NCBI GenBank assembly: GCA_023445445.1
Contig: JAEXLD010000116.1
Location: 1 to 64,000, forward strand
Direction of reading: 5' to 3'
Length of the DNA: 64,000 nt
From: Bacillota bacterium
GTDB lineage: Bacteria; Bacillota; Clostridia; Clostridiales; Clostridiaceae
How positions within the stretch are numbered: position 1 is the stretch's first letter; each line of letters begins with the position of its first letter. The position numbers were made by a program, and so were the translations under genes. Positions 29,974-40,159 of this stretch are shown here, in pieces. The notes under the pieces are model-generated. The model made no database searches. It was not told the origin of the DNA and saw only the letters and a program-made list of their open reading frames with translations.

Positions 29974-31392
29974 ATGCAAAAAACAAAAATGATTTTTACA
30001 ATTGGTCCTGCAAGTGATAAGGAAGATATTTTAAGAAAATTTATTCAAATAGGTATGAGTGCAGCAAGATTGAATTTTTCTCATGGAACTCATGAAACCC
30101 ATAAGGAAAAAATAGAACTTATAAAAAAGGTACGAGAAGAATTAAACTCTCCTACTGCCATAATTCTTGACATTAAAGGTCCTAAAATTAGAACTCATAA
30201 TTTTGTAAATGATGGTGTTGAGCTATTTGAGGGTAATGAGTTTTCCTTTATTTGTGATGATGAAATATTAGGAGATAATAAAAAATGTACAGTTTCTTAT
30301 AGAGACTTATATAAGGACGTTAAAGTAGGTGGAGAAATTTTAGTAGATGATGGATTACTAAGATTTAAAATTAAAGAAGTAATTGGTAAAGAAATTAAAT
30401 GTATAGTTACAGTAGGTGGAACTATAAAAAACCATAAAGGTGTAAATGTTCCTAATGTAAAAATTAATCTTCCTTCAATAACTGAAAAGGATAAAGAAGA
30501 CTTAATTTTCGGATGCGAAAATAAAATAGATTTTGTTGCTGCTTCCTTTATTAGAAAAGCTTCAGACATAGAAGATGTAAGAGCTGTCTTAAAAGCTCAC
30601 AATGGAGATTATATTCAAATTATAGCAAAGATTGAAAACCAAGAAGGTGTTGATAACATAGATGAAATTATAGAGGCTTCTGACGGTATTATGGTCGCCA
30701 GAGGAGATATGGGAGTTGAAATACCAATTCAAAAGGTTCCTATAATTCAAAAAAACATAATTAGAAAATGTAATGAAGCTGGTAAAATAGTTATTACAGC
30801 AACTCAAATGCTAGATTCAATGATAAGAAATTCTCTTCCAACTAGAGCTGAAGCTTGTGATATTTGTAATGCTATTTTTGATGGAACAGATGCAATAATG
30901 CTTAGTGGAGAAAGTGCAAGTGGTAATTATCCAATAGATGCTGCAGAAATGATGTCTAAAATTGCAATAGAAACTGAGGCAAATTTAGATTATAACTATT
31001 TAAATAAGAGATTAAAGGAACCTTCTTTATCTTCTTTCTCTGAAGCTATTAGCTATTCTGCATGTAGAAGTTCCAATCTATTACATGCAAAAGCTGTTGT
31101 TGCAGCAACTAATAGTGGTGCTACAGCAAAGCTTATATCAAAATATAGACCAAAGTGCCAAATAATTGCTATAACTCCATATGATGAAGTTAGAAGAGGA
31201 TTAAATCTTAACTTTGGTATATGCCCAGCAAAATGTGATGTATTTACAACTACCGATGAGATATTAAGTGAAGCAAAGAAGGTTGCAACTAATTTATCTT
31301 TTGCAGAAAAAGGTGATGATATTATAGTTGCTGCTGGAATGCCAAGTGCAACTACTGGTGGTACTAATATGCTTAAAATAGAAAAAGTGTAA
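29974..31392 (+). CDS. pyk: Pyruvate kinase
   Basis: Pyruvate kinase converts phosphoenolpyruvate and ADP to pyruvate and ATP. It has FTIGPASDKED at the N-terminus and RLNFSHGTHETH. The active-site signature is IIAKIENQEGVDNIDEI, followed by ARGDMGVE and ATQMLDSM. The allosteric domain (about 345-472) is present, but there is no extra C-terminal PEP-utiliser-like domain. TRAEACDICNAI differs from the usual TRAEVSDVANA. This divergence suggests it may be a second isozyme; no phosphofructokinase is beside it. It has a GAGGTG ribosome binding site. Confidence 0.92.
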   Translation: MQKTKMIFTIGPASDKEDILRKFIQIGMSAARLNFSHGTHETHKEKIELIKKVREELNSPTAIILDIKGPKIRTHNFVNDGVELFEGNEFSFICDDEILGDNKKCTVSYRDLYKDVKVGGEILVDDGLLRFKIKEVIGKEIKCIVTVGGTIKNHKGVNVPNVKINLPSITEKDKEDLIFGCENKIDFVAASFIRKASDIEDVRAVLKAHNGDYIQIIAKIENQEGVDNIDEIIEASDGIMVARGDMGVEIPIQKVPIIQKNIIRKCNEAGKIVITATQMLDSMIRNSLPTRAEACDICNAIFDGTDAIMLSGESASGNYPIDAAEMMSKIAIETEANLDYNYLNKRLKEPSLSSFSEAISYSACRSSNLLHAKAVVAATNSGATAKLISKYRPKCQIIAITPYDEVRRGLNLNFGICPAKCDVFTTTDEILSEAKKVATNLSFAEKGDDIIVAAGMPSATTGGTNMLKIEKV

Positions 31393-31431
31393 ATCTAACA
31401 TTTCCGATTTTGAAGGCTAGAATTATAATAT

Positions 31432-31472
31432 ATGACTGTGGTACCAAATAATAGTACACAGTCATTTTTTTT
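31432..31472 (+). terminator. Terminator of pyruvate kinase
   Basis: ATGACTGTG-G-TAC (31432-31444) pairs with GTACACAGTCAT (31454-31465) with one bulged G. A run of T follows from 31466. Confidence 0.85.
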
Positions 31473-31650
31473 ATCTATTAAGTAATTATATTACTCTATT
31501 ATTAGTTACTTGAATTTAATATAACTTTTATTATATGTGCTAATATTAGTAACCCTTTAAATAAACTATAAACCTCCAATTTATAACATAAACCGATAAT
31601 ATGTGATAAAATATTATAGTAAATAAAAATTTAAGGGGGATTTATAACAA

Positions 31651-32874
31651 ATGAAAAAATTTAGGCCAAACCTTCATATTATTATAGGTTCAATAGTTCT
31701 TTATCTAAGTATATTATTTTTAGCAGCTGCCTTAGATTCACCACTTTTAGCTGCTATAGGCTTAATTATTGCACCAGTACTAACAATTTACTTAAACAAG
31801 AAATTTAAAATAAAAGGCTTTAAATATTATTCTGCTTTATTTGGAATTCTATTCTTTACTTTTATAGTCAGTGCTATTATTATGCCAACAAATGTAAATA
31901 CAGGCAATCAGCAAAAACTAGCAAGCCAAAGTAAAGATGAAGTAATTGAAACTAAGGAAGAGAATAAAACTGAAGAAGAAACTAAAACTAAAGAAGATAC
32001 TAAGCTTGAGGAAAATACAAAAACTGAAGAATATTCCAAGGATGATGAATCTAAACAAACTTCAACTAATGAACAAGAAGATATATTTGCAGGATATAGA
32101 TTAATTGAAGTTTATGGTGGAGATTTATCTGGACACAGAGAACCTAATGTTGTAGTGGATATAGGATTTGGTGATAGAGAATATTATGCTTTCACCAATG
32201 AGTATGGACAACTAGTTAAAGTAATAGCTAAGGAAATTATCTTACAAGATGATTCAACGGAGCCTGTTAATTCAAATGGAAGGTATTATTCAGATGAAGC
32301 AAAGGTACCTGGAGTTGAAAGTAAGAACTTAGATGAGGGACATGTTATAGCAGATTCCCTTGGTGGAGTTTCCAATGCATATAATATAACTCCACAAAAT
32401 AGTACCCTTAATAGACATGGTGACCAAGCTTATATGGAAAAGGTTATAAGAGATGCTGGTGGTTGTACAGACTTTGTTGCAATAATAACTTATCCAAATA
32501 CAAGTACTCAAATACCAAGTCATTATAGTTATACTTACACAATCAATGGCAATGTAATTAAAGATGAGTTTGATAATATAAATCCCGATGAATACAATGA
32601 AAGTTTAGGACTAAACAACTCATCAAATAGTTCTAACTCTAGTAGCAATAGTACAGATAATAGTAATGCAACTAGTGGTAATTCTACTAGTAATAATGCC
32701 CCTGTTAATAATAATGCAAGTACCACTTCTAATTCTGGAACAGTTTATTGGACACCAAATGGAAAAAGTTATCATACTACCAAAAGTTGTCCTACTTTAT
32801 CTAAAAGTAAAACTATTTTAGAAGGAACAATAGAGCAAAGTGGAAAATTTGATCCATGTGATAAATGTCACTAA
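31651..32874 (+). CDS. Membrane-anchored DNA/RNA non-specific endonuclease
   Basis: The 407-residue protein has three predicted transmembrane segments (about 8-28, 30-47, 60-79), then an acidic Glu/Lys/Thr-rich linker (about 95-140). The nuclease domain (about 148-305) has LDEGHVIADSLGG (catalytic His231 of the D/E-x-G-H motif) and the metal-site Asn in NITPQNSTLNRHG. A low-complexity Asn/Ser linker (about 318-360) follows. The C-terminal mini-domain is VYWTPNGKSYHTTKSCPTL...PCDKCH with three Cys and a His, perhaps a disulfide or metal knuckle. It may degrade extracellular DNA at the cell surface or supply nucleotides. It is a single gene with a GGGGG ribosome binding site. Confidence 0.85.
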   Translation: MKKFRPNLHIIIGSIVLYLSILFLAAALDSPLLAAIGLIIAPVLTIYLNKKFKIKGFKYYSALFGILFFTFIVSAIIMPTNVNTGNQQKLASQSKDEVIETKEENKTEEETKTKEDTKLEENTKTEEYSKDDESKQTSTNEQEDIFAGYRLIEVYGGDLSGHREPNVVVDIGFGDREYYAFTNEYGQLVKVIAKEIILQDDSTEPVNSNGRYYSDEAKVPGVESKNLDEGHVIADSLGGVSNAYNITPQNSTLNRHGDQAYMEKVIRDAGGCTDFVAIITYPNTSTQIPSHYSYTYTINGNVIKDEFDNINPDEYNESLGLNNSSNSSNSSSNSTDNSNATSGNSTSNNAPVNNNASTTSNSGTVYWTPNGKSYHTTKSCPTLSKSKTILEGTIEQSGKFDPCDKCH

Positions 32875-32883
32875 TGTGCTGAC

Positions 32884-32987
32884 GCACAATGTAAAATGAA
32901 TAATGAAAAATTTAAAATTAAAGAAAAAAAACTCCTTAAGGAGTTTTAAAAAGTATTTTTATTGGAGCTGTTATGTAAAACAGCTCC
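32884..32987. repeat. Partial modular repeat and GGAGCTGT hairpin
   Basis: ATGTAAAATGAATAATGAAAAATT is a decayed left end. AAACTCCTTAAGGAGTTT (32929-32946) is the right hairpin. GGAGCTGT (32964-32971) pairs with ACAGCTCC (32980-32987). It lies between the convergent nuclease and S1-protein genes and may act as a two-way terminator. Confidence 0.65.
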
Positions 32988-33006
32988 ATTCTTATTTATT
33001 TAATTA

Positions 33007-34149
33007 TTAAAATAATCCTTTAAATAAATCTCCTAAGGATACTCCTTCATCATTATCATTGTATTGTAAGTATTCCTTAGATTTTTCTTCTGCATCCTTT
33101 ATAGTTAAAGAAATTCTCTTATTTTCTTTATTAACATCCAATACTTTAACTTTTACTTTTTGTCCTAATTTTAAAACCTCTGAAGGTTTAGCTATGTTTT
33201 CGTCTGTAATTTCATTTATATGAACTAGTCCTTCAACTCCAGGGAATAATTCTACAAATGCTCCAAACTTTAATAAGTTAACTACCTTTCCTTCTAAAAC
33301 ATCTCCTACTTTTAGGCTTTCTCCATTTTTAGTCCATGGATCTTCATTTATATCTTTTAAGATTAAAGATACTCTTTCATTTTTAGCATCAATTTCTCCA
33401 ACGAAAACTTCTACCTTGTCGCCTTCTTTAACAACATCTTCTGCTCTATTAACTCTTCCCCATGATAAATCACTTAGGTGAATTAAGCCTGTTAAGCCTC
33501 CAATATCAACTATTGCACCAGCTTTAATTATCTTTTTAACTACTCCACTTCTCTTTTCACCAGACTTAATTGATTTCCATAATTCCTTTTTATTATTTTG
33601 GAATATTTCATCTTCAATTACTCTTCTTGAAGCAACTATTTTTCTTGATTTGAAGTCTAATTCAATTATTTTTACTTCTATTTCTTTTCCTATTAAATCA
33701 GAAAGATTTATTCTATCTCTTGATGCTAAAGATGCAGGAATAAATACTCTTATATTTCCATAATAAGCTACTAATCCACCTTTAACTTCTTCCTTAACAT
33801 AAACTTTTATTATTTCTTCATTATCGAAAGCATTTTTAATATCTTCTCTTTCAGTTATTTCTAAAGCCTTTACTCTTGATAATTGAACATATCCTTCTCC
33901 ATCATTTGGTGATAAAACATAAACTTTAATTTTATCTCCCACATTTACAATTTCTCTAGGATCCTTATCCATGTTAGTTAATTCACTTTTTTCTATAACT
34001 CCATCAAAGGCATAATTAATATTAACCATAACTTCTTTATCATTAACATCTATTACTTCACCATCTAATATATCTCCGGTTCTTATTCTCTTAACGTCAA
34101 AATCTTTTAATAAGTCACCCATAGTTCCTTCTAAGTTTTGATTCTCCAT
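33007..34149 (-). CDS. S1 RNA-binding repeat protein (ribosomal protein S1-like)
   Basis: Four S1 OB-fold repeats fill the protein: about 20-90, 105-170, 190-260 and 277-345. Each has the G-x-V-x-x-x pattern (GDILDGEVIDV, GEKRSGVVKKI, GDVLEGKVVNL). The last repeat carries the classical FGAFVELFPGVEGLVHI motif. In many clostridia a similar protein is fused to IspH, but here it stands alone. The ATG at 34149 has AAGGAG eight bases before it; an in-frame GTG three codons upstream is too near. Its role in translation initiation or RNA binding is inferred. Confidence 0.88.
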   Translation of the reverse strand: MENQNLEGTMGDLLKDFDVKRIRTGDILDGEVIDVNDKEVMVNINYAFDGVIEKSELTNMDKDPREIVNVGDKIKVYVLSPNDGEGYVQLSRVKALEITEREDIKNAFDNEEIIKVYVKEEVKGGLVAYYGNIRVFIPASLASRDRINLSDLIGKEIEVKIIELDFKSRKIVASRRVIEDEIFQNNKKELWKSIKSGEKRSGVVKKIIKAGAIVDIGGLTGLIHLSDLSWGRVNRAEDVVKEGDKVEVFVGEIDAKNERVSLILKDINEDPWTKNGESLKVGDVLEGKVVNLLKFGAFVELFPGVEGLVHINEITDENIAKPSEVLKLGQKVKVKVLDVNKENKRISLTIKDAEEKSKEYLQYNDNDEGVSLGDLFKGLF

Positions 34150-34275
34150 GTATTTCACTCCTTAAATTATGTTGTGTACTATTATAATTTTAATTTAATA
34201 TGATATTGATTACAACCCTTTATGGACATTAACTTTTTTATCAGTATTAATCCTATATAGATTACTATTTTGGTA

Positions 34276-35310
34276 TTATTTATTGTTAAAATAGTTATTA
34301 GGTAAAAATATTGAAAACTTAGTTCCTCTTTTACCAGATGTAACCTGTATATATCCACCATGCTTAGATATTATAATCCTTGTTAAATATAGACCTATAC
34401 CTATCCCTTCAGTATTGCCTACATTATTTCCTCTATAAAATCTCATAAAAATTTTTGGTATTTCTTCTTCTTTTATTCCAATACCGTTATCTTCAATATC
34501 TATTCTTACAAAAATTTCATAGCTTTGTATTGTTATTTTTATTTCTCCATTTACCTGAGTATATTTTACTCCATTTTCTAAAATATTAAGAATAGCCTCT
34601 GTAATCCAATTTTTATCATGTAGAATTTTAATTTTATCTTTTTGAATTAGTTCAATGTTTATATTTTTTTCTCGTGCTTTTTTTTGCACTTGGCTTATTG
34701 CTAGTATCACTGTATCATTTAAATCATTAATTTCTGTTCTTAAATTTATTACTCCACTCTCTAACCTAGACATTTTAATCATACTTTCTACTAAAAAAGC
34801 AAGCCTATCTAAAGACAAAGCAATTATATCAATGAACTCTTTTCTTTCTTCACTATTTAAGCTTTCATCATTAAGAAGTTCTCCATATATTTTTAAATTA
34901 GTTAAAGGTGTTTTTAGTTGATGAGCAATATCTGAAATTAATGACTTAATTTCATTTTTTTCAATTTCAATCTGATTATTTTTTTCCTTTAATATATTAG
35001 TAAGTTTTATAGTTTGATATTGAAGCTTAGAAAACAATGTATCCTCTATAGTTGAAAATACTTCTTCGTCCTTCATATCTATAATAGTTCCTAGCATATC
35101 AGATAGTTGTATAAATATATTCTCCATATGCTTTTTATAAATTATTTTATAAACAAAAAATATAGAAATAATTAATAATGAAAATATTAAAGTTATAAAA
35201 AATACTCTCTTACTTTCTACCATCAAATATATGTAAATATTAAATATAATTGCTAATAATATACTAGTACCACTTAATATATTGTTTACCTTATCAAGTT
35301 TAATTTTCAT
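34276..35310 (-). CDS. Membrane sensor histidine kinase
   Basis: It has two adjacent transmembrane helices near the N-terminus (about 11-52) with almost no extracellular loop, as in intramembrane-sensing kinases of antibiotic-transport systems. HisKA has the phospho-acceptor His in DIAHQLKTPLTNL, and HATPase_c has N, G1 and G2 boxes (NILENGVKYT, DNGIGI, GIGIGLYL). The start is ATG at 35310 with GGAGAG upstream. It begins four bases after the response regulator. The ABC genes lie upstream of the pair, so the transporter may help sensing. Confidence 0.9.
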   Translation of the reverse strand: MKIKLDKVNNILSGTSILLAIIFNIYIYLMVESKRVFFITLIFSLLIISIFFVYKIIYKKHMENIFIQLSDMLGTIIDMKDEEVFSTIEDTLFSKLQYQTIKLTNILKEKNNQIEIEKNEIKSLISDIAHQLKTPLTNLKIYGELLNDESLNSEERKEFIDIIALSLDRLAFLVESMIKMSRLESGVINLRTEINDLNDTVILAISQVQKKAREKNINIELIQKDKIKILHDKNWITEAILNILENGVKYTQVNGEIKITIQSYEIFVRIDIEDNGIGIKEEEIPKIFMRFYRGNNVGNTEGIGIGLYLTRIIISKHGGYIQVTSGKRGTKFSIFLPNNYFNNK

Positions 35311-35314
35311 AAAA

Positions 35315-35986
35315 TTACTCTCCAAAAATATATCCAATACCAAATACAGTTTCTATATATTGTGGATTTTTAGGATCTTCTTCAATTTTCCTTCTAAGCC
35401 TTCCTACATTCACACTTAATGTATTTTCATCAACAAAGTTTCCATTGTTATCCCAAAGTTTTTCTAAAAGAATTTCCTTAGTTACAACTTTACCTTTATT
35501 TTTAACAAATATCTCTAATAACTTGTATTCTGTTGCTGTTAAATTAATGCTATTATCATTTATCCAAACTAACATCTTATCAAAATCTATTTTTAAATCT
35601 TTATATTCAAAAATATTTTGATTATTACTCTTTCTTTTTAAAATGGCATTTACTTTATATTTTAATAATTCTATTGAAAATGGCTTGGCTATATAGTCAT
35701 CACAACCAGATTCAAATCCCTTTACCATATCCTCTTCTGTATCATTTGCAGTAAAAAATACTATAGGAAAATTCACATGTTCTCTAATTTCCTTACATAA
35801 ATCTAATCCATTTCCATCTGGTAAGTTTATATCTAAAAGTAAAAAATCTATTCTATTATTTAATATTATTTGTTTTCCTTCTTCTTTATTATAAGCAGAT
35901 ACAGTCTCATATCCTTCATTTTTTAGTGCAAAGGATACTCCCCTGTTAAGTGCCTTATCATCTTCAATTATTAAAATTCTCACCAT
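35315..35986 (-). CDS. OmpR-family response regulator
   Basis: It has a receiver domain with the acidic pair in IIEDD, acceptor Asp in LLLDINLPDG, and Lys in AKPF. A winged-helix Trans_reg_C domain (about 125-222) ends GRLRRKIEEDPKNPQYIETVFGIGYIF. The start is ATG at 35986, giving about 223 residues; an ATG four codons upstream is the alternative. It pairs with the kinase at 34276-35310 and lies downstream of the FtsX-type transporter. Confidence 0.92.
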   Translation of the reverse strand: MVRILIIEDDKALNRGVSFALKNEGYETVSAYNKEEGKQIILNNRIDFLLLDINLPDGNGLDLCKEIREHVNFPIVFFTANDTEEDMVKGFESGCDDYIAKPFSIELLKYKVNAILKRKSNNQNIFEYKDLKIDFDKMLVWINDNSINLTATEYKLLEIFVKNKGKVVTKEILLEKLWDNNGNFVDENTLSVNVGRLRRKIEEDPKNPQYIETVFGIGYIFGE

Positions 35987-36047
35987 TTCTATCACCATTT
36001 TTATTATATCAAAATGTGGCAAGCTATGCTAACTTACCACATTTATT

Positions 36048-38543
36048 CTATTCTTTTATTTCTCTAATTCTATCTGTTACACTTTGTTTTGAACATGCTT
36101 TAAAAACTACTGATGGAGTTATTAAACATATAATAAATATTACAATTATCAAAAATATAAGTGGACCTGTTGGAAATGAGAATACTGCATAGTCTGCCAT
36201 ATTATGAACTAAAGCTGATACTCCAAATATAATACCAGTTCCTAAAGTACAAATTAATACTGTTGTTATTCCTGAATAGTATACCCCTTCAAAGACAAGC
36301 ATCTTCTTAATTTGTTTCTTAGTCATACCTATACTTTCCATTATAGCAAGTTCTTTTAATCTCATATTAATTCCTGTTATCATAACATTAACAAAATTTA
36401 ATATACCTATTAATATTAAAATCAGTGATACTCCACCACCAAGAATTCTTTCCACTATTGCTGCCTTATTAAACTCTTCAGTTTTAGTAGTTTTAGATTC
36501 TAAATATAATCCTTGACTCTTTGCTATACTTTCTAAAGCAGCTTTAATTTTAGGTTCATACTTTTCTTCTACATTTATATAAGAAAGATAATTTGAATAA
36601 TTCGTATCTATATCTTCTAAAGCTGATTGACTCATGTAAATTGTTGGTATACCTAATGGAGCTGCTAACCCAGATGGTATATTCACATCTACTTTAACTA
36701 CTTCAGTATTATATTCTAATGATTTATTAGTATTTGGATTAGTAATTTTAAGCTTACCCTTTATTTCTTTATAATTATCTCCATAATACCAGTTATCTAT
36801 AAGAATTAACTTTCCTTTCTTAAAAGCTTCTAAATCAAATTTATCTGGATTTTCTATATACATTTTTTCAATAGTACTATCACTAATTCCAATTATACTA
36901 GCATTCATTAACTCTGGGTTACTCTTTGAATTCTTAATAAAACTATTAAGTTCATCCTCACTTAATCCAAATCTATTATATACTTCTTTTAAAGCAGGTA
37001 ATAACACTTCATCATTCATAGTTAATCTAAGAGTACTTAATTTGAATGTATCTATACTTTCTACTCCAGGCATATTATTAATATTATCTAAAATATCATT
37101 ACCCATTTTACCTTCAATTGCGCCTGCATTTTGAAGTGCAAAATCATTAGGTACATATCTATTTATATAATTTTCAACCTTCATACTATCAACAAATGTA
37201 TTAACGCTTAGGAAAGTGATTATCCCCATAAATAATGATAAAAATACTAATATAGCTCTTTTTTTATCTCTAAAAACATTATACCAAGCCATTTTATAGA
37301 GCTTTCCACCATTAGTTGTATTTCTGTTTTTCTTTTGTTTTTTTGGTGTATTTCCTGTATATCTCATAGCTTCAATTGGTGAAATACTACTAGCTATTTT
37401 AGCCGGTTTTCTACAACTTATTAATACTGTTACTAAAGAAAATAGTGTTGCTAAAATAAATATTACTGGATTAAATGATACATCACTAGGCATTGCTGTT
37501 GAAGAAAACATACCCATAAATGCTGGTATTACTACAAATGAAACTATTGCTCCAAATACTAATCCTATTGGAATTCCAATTATAGAAAGCCTTAGGGCTT
37601 GCCCTTTTACTATCTTTTTTATTTGTTTAGGAGATGCACCTAAGGTTTTTAATCTTCCATAAAAATTAATTTCTTTGGTTACTGCTATATATAAAACATT
37701 ATAAATTAACAAATATCCACTTAAAATTATAAATGTAACTATAACTAAAACTAAAATAGCAGTACTAATAACAGTGTCTAAGGAGTCCTCTACTATATAT
37801 GAATAATTAAATTTTTGATTATTATTAAGATTAACTTTCTCCTTTAATATATCTTCTGAAGCATATTTATACTGATTCTTTACAGTCATTAAAAACATTC
37901 CATTATTTTCTATTGATAAATTATTTTCTTTAATAAAGTTTTCAGAAAGGTAAATATATCCTGTGTCTTCTACTAATCCATAAGAAGTAAAAATACCACT
38001 TATGGTAAATTCTTCATTAATAACTTCATTATTTATTTTACATGGAATACTTATTTTATCTCCAACATTTGCATCACTTTTCCCAAGTAGGTCTAATGCC
38101 AGTCTTGATATCATAATATCATTTGTACTAGTTGGATAATTTCCTTTTATATCACCTAATGCAGGTATTAATTGATTTTCATAGTTATCTTTATCATGAT
38201 ATTCTAATCTTATATTTGTTCTATTTTCAATTAAACTATCTAAACTTACCTTCCCAACATTTATCTGTGATCCTGTATTTTTAAATATATCTAATGTTTT
38301 TAGTTTACTTATTTGTTCTTCTGTTGGATTTGATAATGAAATATTTGCTGTTGTCCCTGCTAAACGAATATTCATTATTCTGTAGTTCTTAACAAAGCTT
38401 ATTCCTATACTAAAAATTGAGGATATCATAAAAGTTGTTAATACTATAGCAATTATTGCAAATAGATTCCTTACTTTATTTGTTTTTAAAGAACCATTGA
38501 TTATCTTTTTAATAACCTCTTTATTATTATTTTCAAACTTCAT
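36048..38543 (-). CDS. FtsX-family ABC transporter permease
   Basis: This is a large permease of 831 residues. A first transmembrane helix (about 22-45) is followed by an extracellular domain, then three helices with an FtsX domain (about 255-390). The second half repeats the pattern: helix near 430, an extracellular domain and three C-terminal helices (about 700-820). It pairs with the ATPase at 38543-39220 (TAATG overlap). The two-component pair downstream suggests a peptide-antibiotic efflux or sensing system, though bacitracin-type BceB proteins are shorter and have another layout. The substrate is unknown. Confidence 0.85.
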   Translation of the reverse strand: MKFENNNKEVIKKIINGSLKTNKVRNLFAIIAIVLTTFMISSIFSIGISFVKNYRIMNIRLAGTTANISLSNPTEEQISKLKTLDIFKNTGSQINVGKVSLDSLIENRTNIRLEYHDKDNYENQLIPALGDIKGNYPTSTNDIMISRLALDLLGKSDANVGDKISIPCKINNEVINEEFTISGIFTSYGLVEDTGYIYLSENFIKENNLSIENNGMFLMTVKNQYKYASEDILKEKVNLNNNQKFNYSYIVEDSLDTVISTAILVLVIVTFIILSGYLLIYNVLYIAVTKEINFYGRLKTLGASPKQIKKIVKGQALRLSIIGIPIGLVFGAIVSFVVIPAFMGMFSSTAMPSDVSFNPVIFILATLFSLVTVLISCRKPAKIASSISPIEAMRYTGNTPKKQKKNRNTTNGGKLYKMAWYNVFRDKKRAILVFLSLFMGIITFLSVNTFVDSMKVENYINRYVPNDFALQNAGAIEGKMGNDILDNINNMPGVESIDTFKLSTLRLTMNDEVLLPALKEVYNRFGLSEDELNSFIKNSKSNPELMNASIIGISDSTIEKMYIENPDKFDLEAFKKGKLILIDNWYYGDNYKEIKGKLKITNPNTNKSLEYNTEVVKVDVNIPSGLAAPLGIPTIYMSQSALEDIDTNYSNYLSYINVEEKYEPKIKAALESIAKSQGLYLESKTTKTEEFNKAAIVERILGGGVSLILILIGILNFVNVMITGINMRLKELAIMESIGMTKKQIKKMLVFEGVYYSGITTVLICTLGTGIIFGVSALVHNMADYAVFSFPTGPLIFLIIVIFIICLITPSVVFKACSKQSVTDRIREIKE

Positions 38544-39220
38544 TACCTACCACCCCTCACATAAACTCTTCCATCTTCAATTCTTATAATTCTATCTGCA
38601 AGCTGAGCAATTTCTTCATTATGAGTTATCATAATCATTGTTTGGTTAAACTTTTTACTAGTTGTTTTTAAAAGTCCTATAACATCCATACTAGTTTTAC
38701 TATCAAGATTACCTGTTGGTTCATCAGCTAAAATAAGACTTGGCTTTGTAGCTAATGCCCTTGCTATTGCAACTCTTTGTTGTTGTCCTCCAGATAAATT
38801 ATTAGGCATATTAGTTAGCTTTTCACTTAGTCCTAATGTATTAATTATTGAATCCACATATTCTTTATCTATTTTTACTCCATCTAATTCTATGGGAAGT
38901 ACTATGTTTTCATAAACATTTAATATTGGTACTAAATTATAATTTTGAAATATGAAACCTATATTTCTTCTTCTAAATACTGCAAGCTCTTCATCTTTCA
39001 TTTTACTAATCTTTTTCCCATTTATAATTGTTTCTCCACTTGTTGGTGTATCTAATCCTCCAATCATATTTAATAAAGTAGATTTACCACTACCTGATGT
39101 TCCTATAATAGCAACAAATTCTCCATTTTCCACTTCTATACTTACATTGTCTAAAGCCTTAACTATATTCGGTTCTTGCCCATATATTTTCACTAAATTT
39201 TCTGTTTTTAAAATACGCAT
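38543..39220 (-). CDS. ABC transporter ATP-binding protein (LolD/MacB type)
   Basis: The 225-residue ATPase has Walker [13 protein letters not shown] (about 40-51), Q-loop [18 protein letters not shown], signature [15 protein letters not shown], Walker [13 protein letters not shown] and the H-loop MITHN. This subtype pairs with FtsX-fold permeases, here the next gene. GAGGTG precedes the ATG. Confidence 0.93.
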   Translation of the reverse strand: MRILKTENLVKIYGQEPNIVKALDNVSIEVENGEFVAIIGTSGSGKSTLLNMIGGLDTPTSGETIINGKKISKMKDEELAVFRRRNIGFIFQNYNLVPILNVYENIVLPIELDGVKIDKEYVDSIINTLGLSEKLTNMPNNLSGGQQQRVAIARALATKPSLILADEPTGNLDSKTSMDVIGLLKTTSKKFNQTMIMITHNEEIAQLADRIIRIEDGRVYVRGGR

Positions 39221-39333
39221 TTTATATCACCTCATAAAATTTTTCTTACTATACTTTGTATTTTAAATAGAACTTCTTACAATTCTCTGACAATAATATA
39301 TTTTAATAGAAAATTTTATTATTTTAATCATAA

Positions 39334-39359
39334 AAAAGATTGCCAAAAGGCAATCTTTT
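39334..39359 (-). terminator. Terminator at the end of yaaA
   Basis: AAAAGATTGCC (39334-39344) pairs with GGCAATCTTTT (39349-39359). The stem overlaps the yaaA stop codon. The symmetric A/T tails could also serve the other strand. Confidence 0.8.
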
Positions 39360-40128
39360 ATTTTTCTTTTATAAATACTAGATCTTTTTCTGTAGACATT
39401 TCTTCATTAAATAAATATCCATCTATATCTAGTTTTTTAATATCTTCTATATCTTCGATTTCATTTTGTATTATATATCTAGTCATAATGCCTCTGGCTT
39501 TTTTTGCATTAAAGGATATTATCTTATATTCATCTCCTCTTAATTCTTTAAATATAGGAGTTATAACATTTATCTTATCACTTTTTCTTAATGCTTCAAT
39601 AGACATAAAGTATTCATTTGAGGCTAAATTAATTATAGTCTTATTTTTATGGGATTTTAATTCTTCAATTAGACTTTCTTCTAACGTACTTCCCCAAAAC
39701 TCGTACAAGTCCTTTAATCCATTTACTTTTAGCTTAGTACCCATCTCAAGTCTATATTCATTAATACCATCAAAAGGTCTAAGAACTCCATATAGTCCTG
39801 ATAATATTCTTAAATGTTCATTAGCATAAAAAAGTTCAGAATCTGATAAGCTACCTACATCCATCCCCCTATAGACATCTCCTTTAAAAGCTAGAATGGC
39901 TTGTTTTGCTGTATCTAAGCTCTTAGTCCATTTTTGGAATCTATCTCTATTTAAATCTGCTAACTTTGTACTTATTTTCATAAGCTTTTCTAAAGAATAA
40001 CTATCATAATTTACAATTTCATTTATTATTTCCTGCGACTTATCTAAAAACCTAGGCTCACTCATTGGTAAGTTACTATTTTGTGCTTCAAAATCTAAAG
40101 TTTTTGCAGGAGAAATAACAATTATCAT
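39358..40128 (-). CDS. yaaA: Peroxide stress protein YaaA
   Basis: The 256-residue DUF328/YaaA protein starts MIIVISPAKTLDFE and carries the family motifs YRGMDVGSLSDSEL, LSGLYGVLRPFDGI and NLASNEYF. YaaA lowers free iron during peroxide stress in E. coli and binds DNA. AGGAGG precedes the ATG. It is transcribed alone or with the CBS gene upstream (gap 31 bases). Confidence 0.93.
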   Translation of the reverse strand: MIIVISPAKTLDFEAQNSNLPMSEPRFLDKSQEIINEIVNYDSYSLEKLMKISTKLADLNRDRFQKWTKSLDTAKQAILAFKGDVYRGMDVGSLSDSELFYANEHLRILSGLYGVLRPFDGINEYRLEMGTKLKVNGLKDLYEFWGSTLEESLIEELKSHKNKTIINLASNEYFMSIEALRKSDKINVITPIFKELRGDEYKIISFNAKKARGIMTRYIIQNEIEDIEDIKKLDIDGYLFNEEMSTEKDLVFIKEK

Positions 40129-40159
40129 ACTCTTCCTCCTTCTACCTTCTGTTTCTAAG

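Noticed and set aside
36048..39220. Naming the ABC pair BceAB
   Set aside because: The permease has 831 residues and two extracellular domains, unlike the BceB layout. Only the two-component neighbourhood is similar.
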